A DNA stretch of 64,000 nucleotides from Terasakiella sp. SH-1 (GCF_004564135.1 NZ_CP038255.1:1334501-1398500); one strand, 5' to 3'; shown: positions 1 to 9,941, numbered from the stretch's first letter. Made by a program: numbers and translations. Notes: generated by a model from the letters alone, not told the origin.

Positions 1-363
1 TGCATTGGGTGCAATGGCTGTTTTGATGGTCAGGGCGCGATCAGCGGCAGAAATACCTGTTGTCACCCCTTCGCGTGCTTCAATCGAAATGGTAAAGGCT
101 GTTTCGTGGCGTGACGCATTATGGGTTGTCATCAACGGCAGGCCGAGATGATCAATACGATCGCCTGTCATGGCCAAACAAATCAGGCCACGGCCATGGG
201 TCGCCATGAAGTTAATGGCAGCGGCATCACATGTTTGTGCCGGAATGACCAGATCACCTTCATTTTCACGGTCTTCATCATCGACCAGAATGAACATTTT
301 ACCATTTTTTGCATCTTCGATGATTTCTTCGATGCTGGAGAGATATTGGCTATATTCGCTCAC
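1..363 (-). CDS. ribB: 3,4-dihydroxy-2-butanone 4-phosphate synthase (RibB/RibBA), 3' part cut by window edge
   Basis: The first 121 residues are present, and the reading frame runs off the left edge. RibB converts ribulose 5-phosphate to 3,4-dihydroxy-2-butanone 4-phosphate, a riboflavin precursor. The metal-site segment [12 protein letters not shown] is at about residues 30-41, and the later TTHNASRH and REGVTTGIS motifs are typical of the family. The start is GTG at 361-363, because the neighbouring gene ribE ends at 366 and no ATG fits; ribE and this gene are 2 bases apart. Whether a GTP cyclohydrolase II domain follows (RibBA) cannot be seen, although in this gene order a fused RibBA is usual in alphaproteobacteria. 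It is probably translated from a ribD-ribE-ribBA transcript. Confidence 0.93.
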   Translation of the reverse strand, partial: MSEYSQYLSSIEEIIEDAKNGKMFILVDDEDRENEGDLVIPAQTCDAAAINFMATHGRGLICLAMTGDRIDHLGLPLMTTHNASRHETAFTISIEAREGVTTGISAADRALTIKTAIAPNA

Positions 364-365
364 TT

Positions 366-959
366 TTATTTTCCATCCTTTTCCAGCAGGCGGGCCACAT
401 AGCGCGCGAGCATATCAATTTCCAGATTAACAAAATCGCCGACTTTGGATTTGCCAAAGGTGGTAACTTCCATGGTATGAGGAATGATATTGATGCCAAA
501 GACATCATCTTCAACCTCATTGACCGTTAAAGATACGCCGTTTAGCGTAACTGAACCCTTCGGCGCAATGAAATTTTTCAATTGTGCAGGTGCTTTGAAT
601 TTAAAACGGTGGGAATCCCCCTCTAGAGTGATGGAGATAATTTCAGCAATGCCATCGACATGACCGGAGACAATATGACCGCCTAATTCGTCACCAACGC
701 GACAAGCTCGTTCGAAGTTAACAGATGTCTCAACTTCCCAAGAACCCATGGTGGTTTTGGACAGGGATTCCGCAGAAGCCGTAATAGCAAACCAGTTCGG
801 GCCTTTTTCCACAACGGTCATACAAGCGCCGTTACAGGCAATAGAGGCCCCGATATCAACGGTGCTGGTATCATAAGCTGTTTCAAATTCAAAACGGGTG
901 TCGCCTGATTTTTCAACGGCTTTGACGCGCCCAAGGTCGGTAATAATGCCAGTAAACAT
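366..959 (-). CDS. ribE: Riboflavin synthase, alpha chain
   Basis: This 197-residue protein dismutates two 6,7-dimethyl-8-ribityllumazines into riboflavin. It has the invariant N-terminus [10 protein letters not shown] and two homologous lumazine-binding barrels (about residues 1-95 and 96-190), each with a GxSLT-type loop; the second reads NGVSLTVN. Length is normal for the family. It lies 30 bases downstream of ribD and 2 bases upstream of ribB on the same strand, so the three are almost certainly one transcript. Confidence 0.97.
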   Translation of the reverse strand: MFTGIITDLGRVKAVEKSGDTRFEFETAYDTSTVDIGASIACNGACMTVVEKGPNWFAITASAESLSKTTMGSWEVETSVNFERACRVGDELGGHIVSGHVDGIAEIISITLEGDSHRFKFKAPAQLKNFIAPKGSVTLNGVSLTVNEVEDDVFGINIIPHTMEVTTFGKSKVGDFVNLEIDMLARYVARLLEKDGK

Positions 960-989
960 ATCAATGAATGCTTTCAGTTATCTGTAAAA

Positions 990-2084
990 TCAAGAAAGGT
1001 CTAAATCGCGACGGCGATAAAGCTCAACAAGGTCATCACCGGAGCCAAACAAGCCATTGCGATCAAAAAATGGGGTATCTTCAAGATGGTCAACGCCAAA
1101 GGCTTGTACTACGGGAATGCCATCATGGCCCATCAGGCGCGGGGCACGCATCCAGGCCAGGCGGTCTACCAGTTTGCGACGCATCATGGCTGCGCACAAA
1201 TGGCTACCGCCTTCGACCAAGACGCGGGTCAGGCCGCGTTTGCCCAGTTCGCTTGCCACCCAATCCAGTGTAATGCCGCCTTCATTATTGCTGTGGGGTG
1301 GCACAATCAGTTCCATCCCTGCTTCTTGGTAAGCTTCTGCGCGGATATCATCCTGATCACCCAGGGTGAACATCCATGTGGGGATGCGATGGGCTTCTGT
1401 CACCAAATGGTGGGTCAGCGGCAGGCGCATGCGACGATCAATCACAATACGCACAGGCGAATGATCTTCCAGCCCAGCCAGTCGACAAGTCAGTTTCGGG
1501 TTATCTTCTGTTGCTGTTCCAATTCCGACCATGATCGCATCATGGTTGGCGCGCAACAGATGGCCTTGTTGGCGTGTCGGGGCCTCGGTAATCCATTCGC
1601 TTTCACCGGTATGAACCGCGATTTTCCCATCCAGTGTTGTTGCCATTTTCATGGTGAACATAGGGCGTTCTTTTAACACTTTCAGAAAAAAACCTTCATT
1701 GACTTCCAAGGCTTCTTCGCGACAGACGTTCAGGATAATTTCAATGCCTGCATCTTTAAGCATCTTAATCCCCCGCCCAGAGACGCGGGGGTCCGGGTCT
1801 TCAAGGGCGATGACAACACGTGTGATGCCTGCCTCAATCAGGGCTTCGGCACAAGGTGGTGTTTTGCCATGATGCGAGCAAGGTTCCAGCGTTACGTAGG
1901 CTGTTGCACCGCGTGCGTCTTCCCCTGCCCGGCTCAAAGCAACCGTTTCGGCATGGGGGCGTCCGCCGGGCTGTGTCCAGCCACGGCCCAAAACAATGTT
2001 GTCTTTGACAATGATGCAACCAACCGCAGGGTTGGGCCATACGTTACCAAGGCCACGACGGGCAAGGCCCAAAGCGGTGCGCAT
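990..2084 (-). CDS. ribD: Bifunctional diaminohydroxyphosphoribosylaminopyrimidine deaminase / 5-amino-6-(5-phosphoribosylamino)uracil reductase
   Basis: RibD performs the deaminase and reductase steps of riboflavin synthesis. The N-terminal deaminase domain shows the zinc motifs PHAE and PCSHHGKTPPC, and the C-terminal half is the NADPH-dependent reductase (KMATTLDGKIA, SEWIT, VEGG). The start is uncertain. The frame is open upstream to 2228, deep inside nrdR. The ATG at 2084 gives 364 residues, but homologues usually have five or six more residues (here SDDAY) before this Met, so a non-ATG start is possible: TTG at 2150, or a CTG near 2111 preceded by AAGG. It sits 34 bases after nrdR and 30 before ribE. 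Confidence 0.93.
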   Translation of the reverse strand: MRTALGLARRGLGNVWPNPAVGCIIVKDNIVLGRGWTQPGGRPHAETVALSRAGEDARGATAYVTLEPCSHHGKTPPCAEALIEAGITRVVIALEDPDPRVSGRGIKMLKDAGIEIILNVCREEALEVNEGFFLKVLKERPMFTMKMATTLDGKIAVHTGESEWITEAPTRQQGHLLRANHDAIMVGIGTATEDNPKLTCRLAGLEDHSPVRIVIDRRMRLPLTHHLVTEAHRIPTWMFTLGDQDDIRAEAYQEAGMELIVPPHSNNEGGITLDWVASELGKRGLTRVLVEGGSHLCAAMMRRKLVDRLAWMRAPRLMGHDGIPVVQAFGVDHLEDTPFFDRNGLFGSGDDLVELYRRRDLDLS

Positions 2085-2118
2085 ATAGGCGTCATCACTG
2101 GTTGGGGCCAGTGGTGCC

Positions 2119-2577
2119 TTATTGGTTATGTGTTCCCAAATTTTCGACAAAGTCCTCGAAGTCCTTTGCTTCACGGAAATCTTTATAAACAGAGGCAAAT
2201 CGTACGTAGGCGACTTTATCCAGCTCAAGTAAAACTTCCATCACTTTTTCACCAATGGCATTGGACTGGATTTCAGTTTCACCGGATGTTTCCAACTGAC
2301 GCTGGATAGAGCTGACGATACGTTCGATTTGATCTTCTTCGACGGGCCGTTTGCGCAATGAAATGCTAATGGAACTCAGCAATTTATCGCGATCAAAAGG
2401 TGTTTTTGTACCATCGCGTTTGACGACCATCAGTTCACGCAGTTGCACCCTTTCAAAGGTGGTGAAACGTGAAGCGCAGGCCGGACAGTAACGGCGACGA
2501 CGAATGGCAGCGCTGTCCTCAGTCGGACGCGAGTCTTTGACTTGGGTGTCGTGATTGCCACAAAAAGGACAGCGCAT
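2119..2577 (-). CDS. nrdR: Transcriptional repressor NrdR
   Basis: NrdR represses ribonucleotide reductase genes in response to ATP/dATP. The 152-residue protein has an N-terminal zinc ribbon with Cys3, Cys6, Cys31 and Cys34, the basic stretch RRRRY between the pairs, then an ATP-cone domain (about residues 49-139, beginning [15 protein letters not shown]). Length and domain order are standard. It is placed between glyA (26 bases upstream) and ribD, the usual alphaproteobacterial order. No NrdR box was found in this window. Confidence 0.97.
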   Translation of the reverse strand: MRCPFCGNHDTQVKDSRPTEDSAAIRRRRYCPACASRFTTFERVQLRELMVVKRDGTKTPFDRDKLLSSISISLRKRPVEEDQIERIVSSIQRQLETSGETEIQSNAIGEKVMEVLLELDKVAYVRFASVYKDFREAKDFEDFVENLGTHNQ

Positions 2578-2603
2578 GTCATTCGATCCTTAAGCTTTTA
2601 GCC

Positions 2604-3887
2604 TTAGAAGTCTTTGTAAACCGGGAACTGTTTGCACAATTCGCCGACTTTGGCACGAACAGCGGCTTCAACATCGGCGTTGTTGTCTTCACCGTTGGCT
2701 GCAAGACCGTCCAGAACGTCAGAGATCAGGTTGCCGATCTGCTTGAATTCTTCTTCCTTAAAGCCACGTGTTGTCCCAGCCGGTGTGCCTAAACGAACAC
2801 CGGATGTGACCATCGGTTTTTCCGGGTCAAACGGAATGCCGTTTTTGTTACACGTGATGCCTGCGCGTTCCAGTGCCGCATCGGCCATCTTACCCGTCAC
2901 ACCTTTGGGGCGCAGGTCAACCAGCATCAGGTGCGTATCTGTGCCGCCTGTAACGATGTCACAGCCGCGTTCAACCAGTACAGCAGCCAGTGCTTTGGCA
3001 TTGGCAACAACTTGAGCTGCATAGTCTTTGAACTCAGGACGCAGCGCTTCGCCAAAGGCAACGGCCTTGGCTGCAATCACATGCATCAGGGGACCACCTT
3101 GCAAGCCGGGGAAGACCGCAGAGTTAATCTTTTTACCCAGATCCAGATTGTTGGACAGGATCATACCGCCGCGTGGGCCACGCAGGGTTTTATGCGTTGT
3201 TGTTGTCACAACATCTGCGTATGGCAGCGGGCTTGGGTGAACACCACCAGCAACCAGACCTGCAAAGTGCGCCATATCCACCATCAACATCGCGCCCACT
3301 TTGTCTGCAATTTCACGGAAACGCTTAAAGTCGATTTGACGCGGAATAGCAGAACCACCGGCAACGATCAGTTTCGGCTGGCATTCAACGGCCATTGCTT
3401 CAACTTCATCATAATCAATGTCTTGTGTTTCTCGCGATACATCATATTGAACCGCATTGAACCATTTACCAGATTGTGCAGGTGGAGCACCATGTGTCAA
3501 GTGACCACCAGAAGCCAGTGTCATCCCCATGATGGTGTCGCCCGGTTGCAGCAATGCCATGAAGACAGCACCGTTCGCTTGTGCACCAGAATGTGGCTGA
3601 ACGTTCACATATTCGCAATCAAATAGTTCTTTGGCACGCTCAATCGCCAGACCTTCTGAAACGTCAACATATTCACAACCACCGTAGTAACGGCGACCCG
3701 GATACCCTTCGGCATATTTGTTGGTCAGAACAGTGCCCTGAGCCTCGATCACAGCGCGGGAGACAATGTTTTCAGATGCGATCAGTTCGATCTGGTCTTG
3801 CTGACGGCCAAGTTCTTCACGGGTGGAAGCATAAACCTCAGGGTCGGAATCTGCCAAAGTGGCAGTAAAGAAATTTTCAAAAGACAT
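2604..3887 (-). CDS. glyA: Serine hydroxymethyltransferase
   Basis: This PLP enzyme interconverts serine and glycine and charges tetrahydrofolate with a one-carbon unit. The 427-residue protein shows the PLP-lysine motif [13 protein letters not shown], with Lys233 as the Schiff-base residue, and the substrate-site segments [13 protein letters not shown] and DMAHFAGL. Full length. It begins 57 bases downstream of rpiB and ends 26 bases before nrdR on the same strand. Confidence 0.98.
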   Translation of the reverse strand: MSFENFFTATLADSDPEVYASTREELGRQQDQIELIASENIVSRAVIEAQGTVLTNKYAEGYPGRRYYGGCEYVDVSEGLAIERAKELFDCEYVNVQPHSGAQANGAVFMALLQPGDTIMGMTLASGGHLTHGAPPAQSGKWFNAVQYDVSRETQDIDYDEVEAMAVECQPKLIVAGGSAIPRQIDFKRFREIADKVGAMLMVDMAHFAGLVAGGVHPSPLPYADVVTTTTHKTLRGPRGGMILSNNLDLGKKINSAVFPGLQGGPLMHVIAAKAVAFGEALRPEFKDYAAQVVANAKALAAVLVERGCDIVTGGTDTHLMLVDLRPKGVTGKMADAALERAGITCNKNGIPFDPEKPMVTSGVRLGTPAGTTRGFKEEEFKQIGNLISDVLDGLAANGEDNNADVEAAVRAKVGELCKQFPVYKDF

Positions 3888-3943
3888 TTACGTGAGCCTT
3901 TCTAAAGGGAGGATAAAAGAAAAATGCTTTTAAGACCTATGCT

Positions 3944-4390
3944 TCAAAGCGGTGGATTAGACAGTTTTTCAACACGACGTGCGTGTCGACCGCCTTCGAA
4001 TTCTGTATTGAGGAACACGTCCAGGCAATCTAATGCGGTGGCTTCACCCATTGTACGATCACCAAAGGCAATGACGTTGGCATCATTGTGTTCACGTGAC
4101 AAGCGCGCACCCAAGGCATCATGAACCAAGGCACAGCGCACTTCGGCAAAACGGTTGACGGCAATGGAAATGCCAATGCCGGACCCGCAGACGACAACAC
4201 CGCGATCAGCGTCGCCATTTTTAATGGCTTTGGCCAGCTTGTAGCCATAGTCAGGATAATCAACGGAAGCACAACTGTCACAGCCCAGGTCAAGAACCTC
4301 AAAACCCTTGTTTTTCAGCTCATTAGCCAAAGTTGTTTTCAGGTCAATACCGCCGTGGTCACAGGCAATTGCAATTTTGTTTGAAGCCAT
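3944..4390 (-). CDS. rpiB: Ribose 5-phosphate isomerase B
   Basis: RpiB interconverts ribose 5-phosphate and ribulose 5-phosphate in the pentose phosphate pathway; ribulose 5-phosphate is also the substrate of RibB downstream. The 148-residue protein has the ACDHGG phosphate/sugar-binding start, the VVCGSGIGISIAVNR segment with the catalytic Cys, and the C-terminal GGRHARRVEKL stretch. It is the first gene of the rpiB-glyA-nrdR-rib run; the 89-base gap before it leaves room for a promoter. Confidence 0.97.
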   Translation of the reverse strand: MASNKIAIACDHGGIDLKTTLANELKNKGFEVLDLGCDSCASVDYPDYGYKLAKAIKNGDADRGVVVCGSGIGISIAVNRFAEVRCALVHDALGARLSREHNDANVIAFGDRTMGEATALDCLDVFLNTEFEGGRHARRVEKLSNPPL

Positions 4391-4479
4391 AAGTAATGGT
4401 CCTCATCAATGGTCATTGTTGGGCTTTGGTTTAGCACAGGCAAGACCTGCGTTACAATTGTTAAATTGCGTACATAGCC

Positions 4480-4680
4480 CTACTTGCCTTCCCTCATTTT
4501 GCGCAGCTTGTATTCGAGCTTTTGCTTGGCATTTTGCCGGATCATTGGTTCGCCCATGCTGATTAAGCCTGTGGCGATGACCTCGACCCCGGTTTCGGCA
4601 TCAATGGCGTGAACACGCAGGTATTTCCCATAGGGGCGCGCTTCAAAATAAATCTGACGATGGTGTGAGTTTTGGGACAT
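4480..4680 (-). CDS. Small conserved protein, DUF6898-like
   Basis: This is a 66-residue soluble protein that starts MSQNSHHRQIYFE. The frame is open 24 bases further up, but the ATG at 4680 fits homologues as I remember them. The pattern YFE...G.Y..V.AID.ETG.EV, followed by a basic C-terminal helix, resembles the DUF6898 family found upstream of rpiB/glyA in Rhodospirillales. The family assignment is from memory and tentative. No catalytic motif is visible. It is co-directional with rpiB and 89 bases upstream of it. Confidence 0.7.
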   Translation of the reverse strand: MSQNSHHRQIYFEARPYGKYLRVHAIDAETGVEVIATGLISMGEPMIRQNAKQKLEYKLRKMREGK

Positions 4681-4746
4681 GGTACTAAAAAAGATAATAG
4701 ACACTATAGCCTTAATGTAATGGCTATCGCTGTGAAGTCCACAGGC

Positions 4747-6084
4747 TTAATGCGCCATTTCAGAAGTTTTTATGGTGATTTGTTCTTGTCGTTTGATCAT
4801 GGGCAGGTTTTCAGACAGTTCACGGTAGAAGAAATTCATGTGGCGGTATTCTTCTGGCTCACATGTTTGGGCCTGTCTCAGGTTATAGACCAGCTTACGC
4901 ATTTCATTGCAGATATCACAAGTCACACTCAGGTTACTACGCAGGGCGCAGTTGTAAATTTCTTCCAAAGCATTGTCGGTGCAATCCAGCAGGTAATTGA
5001 AGTCAAACTCTTCTTCGTGTTCGCTGGAGATTTTATCCAGAACCCAGGCCAGTTGTACGAGATGGCGTTCCATTTTAACGGAATTTAGTTCGTTAATGCC
5101 GCTATAAACCTGGGTTTCAAGGTCTTTAGGTGCCTGTTTTTTTAGAACCTTGGCAGCAAGTGTATTGGGGGCGGAGAAGGATGGCGCAGACTCTTTATCT
5201 TCTTGATTCATATGAGCGCGGTCTGGCCCAGCATAATTGCGTGTCACTACAAACTGTCGATCACTTTGACATAAGGTGCGGAAGGTTTTCAAGATGCTGT
5301 CGACAGAAATAGGCTTTTGTAAAACCAAATCACACCCCCCATCCAATAAGGCTTTTTGGGCGCTGTTCGTGTTCGTGTTTGTATTTGTCATAACCAGAAT
5401 AGAGAGGAACGGGTTTTTACTGCATAGGCCATGACGGATTTTTTGTGTCAGGTCGCAAATTTCACGAATACCGAAAGAACAATCCAGCACAAGGATATCG
5501 AAATGCGTTCGTTGTAATTCTTTTTCAAGGTCATGCATGGCGCTGACATCGCAAATTTTTCCAAAACCAATACCAAGCAAGCCCCCACGTAAGCTGTTGC
5601 GCTTTTGCGGGTTTGGGTCTGCGAGCAGGAAATTGACTTCATCAAATGAGGGGCGTTTTGTTTTGGTCGGTGTACCAATTTTTTTTACGGATTTGGTTTT
5701 GTCGCAATTTATTTTTTCAAAAAGACCCGCTGTTTGATCAGAGGTGTTTTTGATGCGGGTAATAACCATTTTAATCAAGGAATAAAGCAGCGGATCAACT
5801 TCTTTGAGGCGGTCATCAAATGATTTTTTATTTAAAACAATGGCCTCAACAGGTTCATAAGTGACGACACTGGCTGAACGGGGCAAATTATTGATGATAG
5901 CCATCTCGCCGACCACGCCTCCTTCTTCGACCAAAGCAAGGGGAACTTGTGTGCCATTAGGGCCTTTTTTATAAATTTTAACGCTGCCAGATTGGATGAT
6001 ATAGGCAAAATCAGCTTGATCGCCTTCTTTGAATAAGACGGTATTGGCGTCAAATTTGACTGTTTTATATGCGTCTACGACCAT
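4747..6084 (-). CDS. Cyclic-nucleotide-binding domain / response-regulator receiver fusion protein
   Basis: The 445-residue protein has three parts. Residues 8-113 are a cNMP-binding (CRP-type) beta barrel with the phosphate-cassette-like run GEMAIINNLPRSASV (59-73). Residues 150-270 are a receiver domain with Asp156, the likely phospho-acceptor Asp201, Thr233 and Lys257 in the canonical places. Residues 330-445 are a helical, Cys-containing region of unknown fold. There is no helix-turn-helix, so it is unlikely to bind DNA as CRP does. Residues 233-240 (TNTNTNTN) are encoded by a 6-base tandem repeat right after receiver strand beta 4. No histidine kinase or cyclase is adjacent. It probably integrates a ligand signal and phosphorylation; its output is unknown. 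Confidence 0.85.
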   Translation of the reverse strand: MVVDAYKTVKFDANTVLFKEGDQADFAYIIQSGSVKIYKKGPNGTQVPLALVEEGGVVGEMAIINNLPRSASVVTYEPVEAIVLNKKSFDDRLKEVDPLLYSLIKMVITRIKNTSDQTAGLFEKINCDKTKSVKKIGTPTKTKRPSFDEVNFLLADPNPQKRNSLRGGLLGIGFGKICDVSAMHDLEKELQRTHFDILVLDCSFGIREICDLTQKIRHGLCSKNPFLSILVMTNTNTNTNSAQKALLDGGCDLVLQKPISVDSILKTFRTLCQSDRQFVVTRNYAGPDRAHMNQEDKESAPSFSAPNTLAAKVLKKQAPKDLETQVYSGINELNSVKMERHLVQLAWVLDKISSEHEEEFDFNYLLDCTDNALEEIYNCALRSNLSVTCDICNEMRKLVYNLRQAQTCEPEEYRHMNFFYRELSENLPMIKRQEQITIKTSEMAH

Positions 6085-6334
6085 AGTGCCCCCGTGGAAG
6101 TTTAGGCGTATCAGTCGACATGCTTTCAGCGTTTTTTCTTTTTATTCAATAGATTATGTAGAGTTGAATGAAATTTCAATAGACCCATTTGGGTGAGTGC
6201 GATGCAACAATTGGTAATGTTTTGAATTCAAATGAATTTTTTTGCAGACAATTAAAATTTTTATGATTCCAGGATGCAAACTTTTCTACTTTTAATGCTT
6301 TATGGTAGTTGAGTCTTATCTTTATGTATAGTGA

Positions 6335-6368
6335 AAAAGGCCCTGCCAAATAATGGACAGGGCCTTTT
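6335..6368 (-). terminator. Rho-independent terminator of icmF
   Basis: The stem AAAAGGCCCTG pairs with CAGGGCCTTTT around a 12-13 base loop, followed on the minus strand by a T run. It lies 15 bases past the icmF stop. The rest of the gap 6085-6334 is AT-rich and shows nothing else that I can support; it must hold the promoter of the receiver fusion gene. Confidence 0.85.
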
Positions 6369-6383
6369 GTTGAAAGGTTTGAA

Positions 6384-9300
6384 TTACATGTTACGGCGAT
6401 ATTGGCCGCCAACTTCAAACAGGGCGTCTGAAATCTGACCGAGGGAGCAATAGCGCACAGCTTCCATCAGGACTTCAAACATGTTGCCATTGGCACGTGC
6501 CACGTCTTTCAGCTTGGCAAGAGCCTTTTCCCCATCGCTGGCATTGCGCTGCTGGAAGTCTTTCAGGCGTGAAATTTGGCTTTCTTTCTCGTCTGTAGAA
6601 GAACGAGCCAATTCAGGGGTTGGTGGTTCTTCCGCATTGGGGTTGAGGAATGTATTCACCCCAATAATCGGCAGCGTGCCATCGTGTTTCTTCATTTCAT
6701 AGTATAAAGATTCATCTTGGATCATACCACGCTGGTAACCTGTTTCCATGGCACCCAGAACGCCACCACGCTCAGAAATACGCTCGAATTCTTTCAGAAC
6801 GGCTTCTTCCACAAGGTCAGTCAGTTCTTCAACGATAAAGGCACCCTGGTTCGGGTTTTCGTTTTTCGCCAGACCGAATTCCTGGTTAATGATCAACTGG
6901 ATCGCCAGGGCACGGCGTACAGACTCTTCCGTCGGTGTTGTGAAGGCTTCGTCATAGGCATTGGTATGCAGGCTGTTACAGTTATCATATGTTGCCAGCA
7001 GGGCTTGCAGGGTTGTGCGGATATCGTTGAAATCCATTTCCTGAGCATGAAGCGAGCGACCAGAGGTCTGAATATGGTATTTCAGCTTCTGTGAACGCTC
7101 ATTGGCGCCATATTTGAAACGCATGGCTGTTGACCAGATGCGGCGTGCCACACGGCCCAGAACCGTATATTCAGGGTCCATCCCGTTAGAGAAGAAGTAA
7201 GACAGGTTCGGGGCAAATTCATCAATGTGCATGCCACGTGCCAGATAGCTTTCTGCAAAGGTAAAGCCGTTAGACAGGGTCAATGCCAGTTGTGAAATCG
7301 GGTTCGCCCCTGCTTCGGCGATATGGTAGCCAGAGATGGAAACAGAATAGAAGTTGCGAACATCATTGTTCACAAAATACTGCTGGATATCCCCCATCAT
7401 TTTCAGGGCAAATTCTGTGGAGAAGATGCAAGTGTTTTGACCTTGGTCTTCTTTGAGAATATCGGCCTGAACCGTGCCGCGCACATTTGCCAGTGTCCAG
7501 GCTCTGATCTTTTCGATCTCTTCATCTGTCGGAATACGACCGTTTTCTGTTTTGAACTTCTCGATCTGCTGTTCAATTGCTGTATTCAGGAACATGGCAA
7601 GCAACATGGGTGCCGGGCCGTTTACAGTCATGGAAACAGAGTTAGAGGGCGCACACAGATCAAACCCGTCATAGAGAACTTTCATATCGTCCAGTGTGGC
7701 AATGGAAACACCGGAGTTACCGATTTTACCATAGATATCCGGGCGATGATCCGGGTCTTGACCGTACAAAGTCACGGAGTCAAAGGCGGTAGAAAGTCGT
7801 TTTGCATCAGAGTGTTGGGAGAGATACTTAAAGCGTTTGTTCGTGCGGAAGGCATCACCCTCCCCTGCAAACATACGGGTGGGGTCTTCGCCTTCACGTT
7901 TGAAGGCAAATACACCTGCTGTGTAGGGGAAACTGCCCGGAACGTTTTCTTTTAGCAACCATTTCAGGATTTCACCTTCGTCTTCAAATTGCGGCAGCGA
8001 AACTTTTGGAATTTGGGTGCCAGACAAAGATGTGTATTTCAGCTCCGTGCGGATTTCACGATCGCGGATTTTTACGACATATTCGTCACCGGAATAATTC
8101 TCTTTTACTGTTGGCCAGATTTCCAACAGCTTGTGGCAACGTCCATCGAGCGCCTGATCGCGTTCTTTGATCAGTTTCTTGATGGCTTTTTTGCCTTTTT
8201 CGCCGGCTTCTTCCAGCATGCGGTTTGTTTCGCGCAGCTGTTGACGTTCCCGTGCAATTTTGGACTGTGTGGCGATGTCTTTGTGATAGCCACGAACCGT
8301 GTCGGCAATATCTGCCAGATAACGGCGGCGTTCTGGCGGAACAATCGCTGTTTTCGGGGATGAATGACGAATGCCGGGGCCTTCTTTCAAGGTGGTTGTG
8401 ACCTTGCCAAGCTTTTTGGCTTTCAGGGCATTGACCAGTTCATAATAAAGGGCCGTTACACCTTCGTCGTTAAAGCGTGATGCAATAGTGCCGATCACAG
8501 GCATGTCTTCTGGGGCAGAATGGAATTGTTCACGGTTGCGCAGGACTTGTTTAGCCACATCACGCAAGGCATCCTTGGCTCCTTTACGGTCGAATTTGTT
8601 GATGGCGATAATTTCAGCGAAATCGAGCATGTCGATTTTTTCCAGCTGAGAAGCGGCACCAAATTCAGGTGTCATCACATACATGGGGAAGTCAACATAA
8701 GGAACGATGCCTGCATCGCCCTGCCCGATCCCCGGTGTTTCAACAATAACCAGATCAAAGCCCGCCAGTTTGCACGCATTGACCATGGATGTCATGGAAG
8801 GTGGAACTTCAGACTTATTGTCACGCGTTGCAATGGAACGCACATAAATGTTGTCCACATTGTTGGCGTTCATACGGATACGGTCACCCAACAAAGCTCC
8901 GCCTGTCTTGCGGCGTGTCGGGTCAATGGCGAGTACGGCAATGCGTGGCTCGTTTGAATACATGCGGAAACGGCGGATCAGCTCGTCCGTCAGGGAGGAT
9001 TTACCTGCCCCACCTGTACCTGTGATACCGAGAACCGGAACTTTACCAGAAAGCTTTTCACCGCCTTCATCAATTTGTTTTTTCAGCTTGGCGTCCAGCT
9101 GGTCGTTCTCAAGTGCTGTAATAATACGCGCCAGATCAAGGGTGTCGCCTTTTTTCAGCTTCGCTAGTGATTTCGGGCATGAGATATCTTTTGCCGGTGC
9201 ATAGTCAGAACGTTTGACCATATCCTGAATCATGCCTTCAAGGCCCAGTTTGCGGCCATCTTCCGGGGAATAGATTTTTTCAACACCATGGCTCATCAAG

Positions 9301-9644
9301 TCTTCGATTTCATCGGTGACGATTACACCGCCGCCGCCGCCAAAGACCTTGATATGGCCTGCGCCACGTTCTTTAAGCAGGTCGATCATATATTTGAAAT
9401 ATTCAACGTGACCGCCTTGGTAGGAGCTGACGGCAATGCCTTGAGCATCTTCTTCAATGGCTGCGGTGACAATTTCATCCACAGAACGGTTGTGGCCCAG
9501 ATGAATGACCTCTGCCCCGCTGGATTGAAGAATGCGACGCATAATATTGATTGATGCATCGTGGCCGTCAAACAGGCTGGCGGCAGTCACAAAACGAACC
9601 GGGTTTTTCAGTTTATAAGCCTTTTTAGTGTTACCGTCTGGCAT
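6384..9644 (-). CDS. icmF: Fused isobutyryl-CoA mutase IcmF (B12-binding, G-protein chaperone and mutase domains)
   Basis: IcmF interconverts isobutyryl-CoA and n-butyryl-CoA with adenosylcobalamin. The 1086-residue protein carries the B12-binding domain at residues 15-145 with the axial His28 in LFDGHDAS, a MeaB/ArgK-like GTPase chaperone at about 200-520 with P-loop GTGGAGKS (209-216), and the TIM-barrel mutase domain at about 560-1086 with HIQTSGRSL. This order is diagnostic for IcmF and differs from methylmalonyl-CoA mutase. Some IcmF relatives act as pivalyl-CoA mutases, so substrate use is inferred. It stands alone with its own terminator and has two palindromes upstream (9676-9696 and 9787-9804). 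Confidence 0.95.
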   Translation of the reverse strand: MPDGNTKKAYKLKNPVRFVTAASLFDGHDASINIMRRILQSSGAEVIHLGHNRSVDEIVTAAIEEDAQGIAVSSYQGGHVEYFKYMIDLLKERGAGHIKVFGGGGGVIVTDEIEDLMSHGVEKIYSPEDGRKLGLEGMIQDMVKRSDYAPAKDISCPKSLAKLKKGDTLDLARIITALENDQLDAKLKKQIDEGGEKLSGKVPVLGITGTGGAGKSSLTDELIRRFRMYSNEPRIAVLAIDPTRRKTGGALLGDRIRMNANNVDNIYVRSIATRDNKSEVPPSMTSMVNACKLAGFDLVIVETPGIGQGDAGIVPYVDFPMYVMTPEFGAASQLEKIDMLDFAEIIAINKFDRKGAKDALRDVAKQVLRNREQFHSAPEDMPVIGTIASRFNDEGVTALYYELVNALKAKKLGKVTTTLKEGPGIRHSSPKTAIVPPERRRYLADIADTVRGYHKDIATQSKIARERQQLRETNRMLEEAGEKGKKAIKKLIKERDQALDGRCHKLLEIWPTVKENYSGDEYVVKIRDREIRTELKYTSLSGTQIPKVSLPQFEDEGEILKWLLKENVPGSFPYTAGVFAFKREGEDPTRMFAGEGDAFRTNKRFKYLSQHSDAKRLSTAFDSVTLYGQDPDHRPDIYGKIGNSGVSIATLDDMKVLYDGFDLCAPSNSVSMTVNGPAPMLLAMFLNTAIEQQIEKFKTENGRIPTDEEIEKIRAWTLANVRGTVQADILKEDQGQNTCIFSTEFALKMMGDIQQYFVNNDVRNFYSVSISGYHIAEAGANPISQLALTLSNGFTFAESYLARGMHIDEFAPNLSYFFSNGMDPEYTVLGRVARRIWSTAMRFKYGANERSQKLKYHIQTSGRSLHAQEMDFNDIRTTLQALLATYDNCNSLHTNAYDEAFTTPTEESVRRALAIQLIINQEFGLAKNENPNQGAFIVEELTDLVEEAVLKEFERISERGGVLGAMETGYQRGMIQDESLYYEMKKHDGTLPIIGVNTFLNPNAEEPPTPELARSSTDEKESQISRLKDFQQRNASDGEKALAKLKDVARANGNMFEVLMEAVRYCSLGQISDALFEVGGQYRRNM

Positions 9645-9675
9645 GCGATCCTCCCAAAAACTTCTATAAAAATAA

Positions 9676-9696
9676 TTCGGTATTTAAATGCCGATT
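9676..9696. promoter_or_regulatory. Imperfect palindrome upstream of icmF, shared with bioB
   Basis: TCGGTATTTAAATGCCGA (9677-9694) is an 18-base palindrome with one mismatched pair, 33 bases before the icmF start. Read on the minus strand it is preceded by AAATAA, and the same arrangement precedes bioB at 22889-22912. A transcription factor operator is the simplest reading; a short hairpin in the leader is the alternative. Confidence 0.45.
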
Positions 9697-9786
9697 TATT
9701 TTCTTTTTTTACGCCCTAACCAAATAATGGAAGGACGTTGAAAAAAGCCAAGTCAAAAATATGATTTGGCGAAATTAAATAGTTAC

Positions 9787-9804
9787 CTTTACGTAAACGT
9801 AAAG
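9787..9804 (-). promoter_or_regulatory. LiuR/MerR-type operator candidate in the icmF promoter
   Basis: CTTTACGTAAACGTAAAG is an 18-base palindrome broken only at its central AA. On the minus strand it lies between TTGCTT (9807-9802) and CTATTT (9782-9777), which are 19 bases apart, the long spacer typical of MerR-family promoters. LiuR, a MerR-family regulator of branched-chain amino acid breakdown in proteobacteria, is known to use TTTACGT..ACGTAAA-like sites as I recall. This suits icmF, which handles isobutyryl-CoA. No LiuR gene is in the window. Confidence 0.5.
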
Positions 9805-9880
9805 CAAAAGCAGAGGCAGGTAAAGAGACAAATTGTAAATAATTTAAAATGTTTCAAATTATCCCCTCGCTCTCCCATAG

Positions 9881-9941
9881 TTGTCATTCCAAACTTGATT
9901 TGGAATCCATTGGACCCTCGTATCAAGTACGAGGGTGACGG
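9881..9941. repeat. Dispersed double-hairpin intergenic repeat, copy 1
   Basis: There are two adjacent hairpins: TTCCAAA/TTTGGAA around CTTGA, then ACCCTCGTA/TACGAGGGT around TCAAG, ended by GTGACGG. Related copies occur at 11417, 12531, 15044, 29129, 54474 and 55992. Confidence 0.75.

Noticed and set aside
3888-4479. FMN riboswitch for the riboflavin genes
   Set aside because: No RFN element pattern (conserved AGGGG...CCGAC blocks) in either gap; the rib genes are inside a longer operon.
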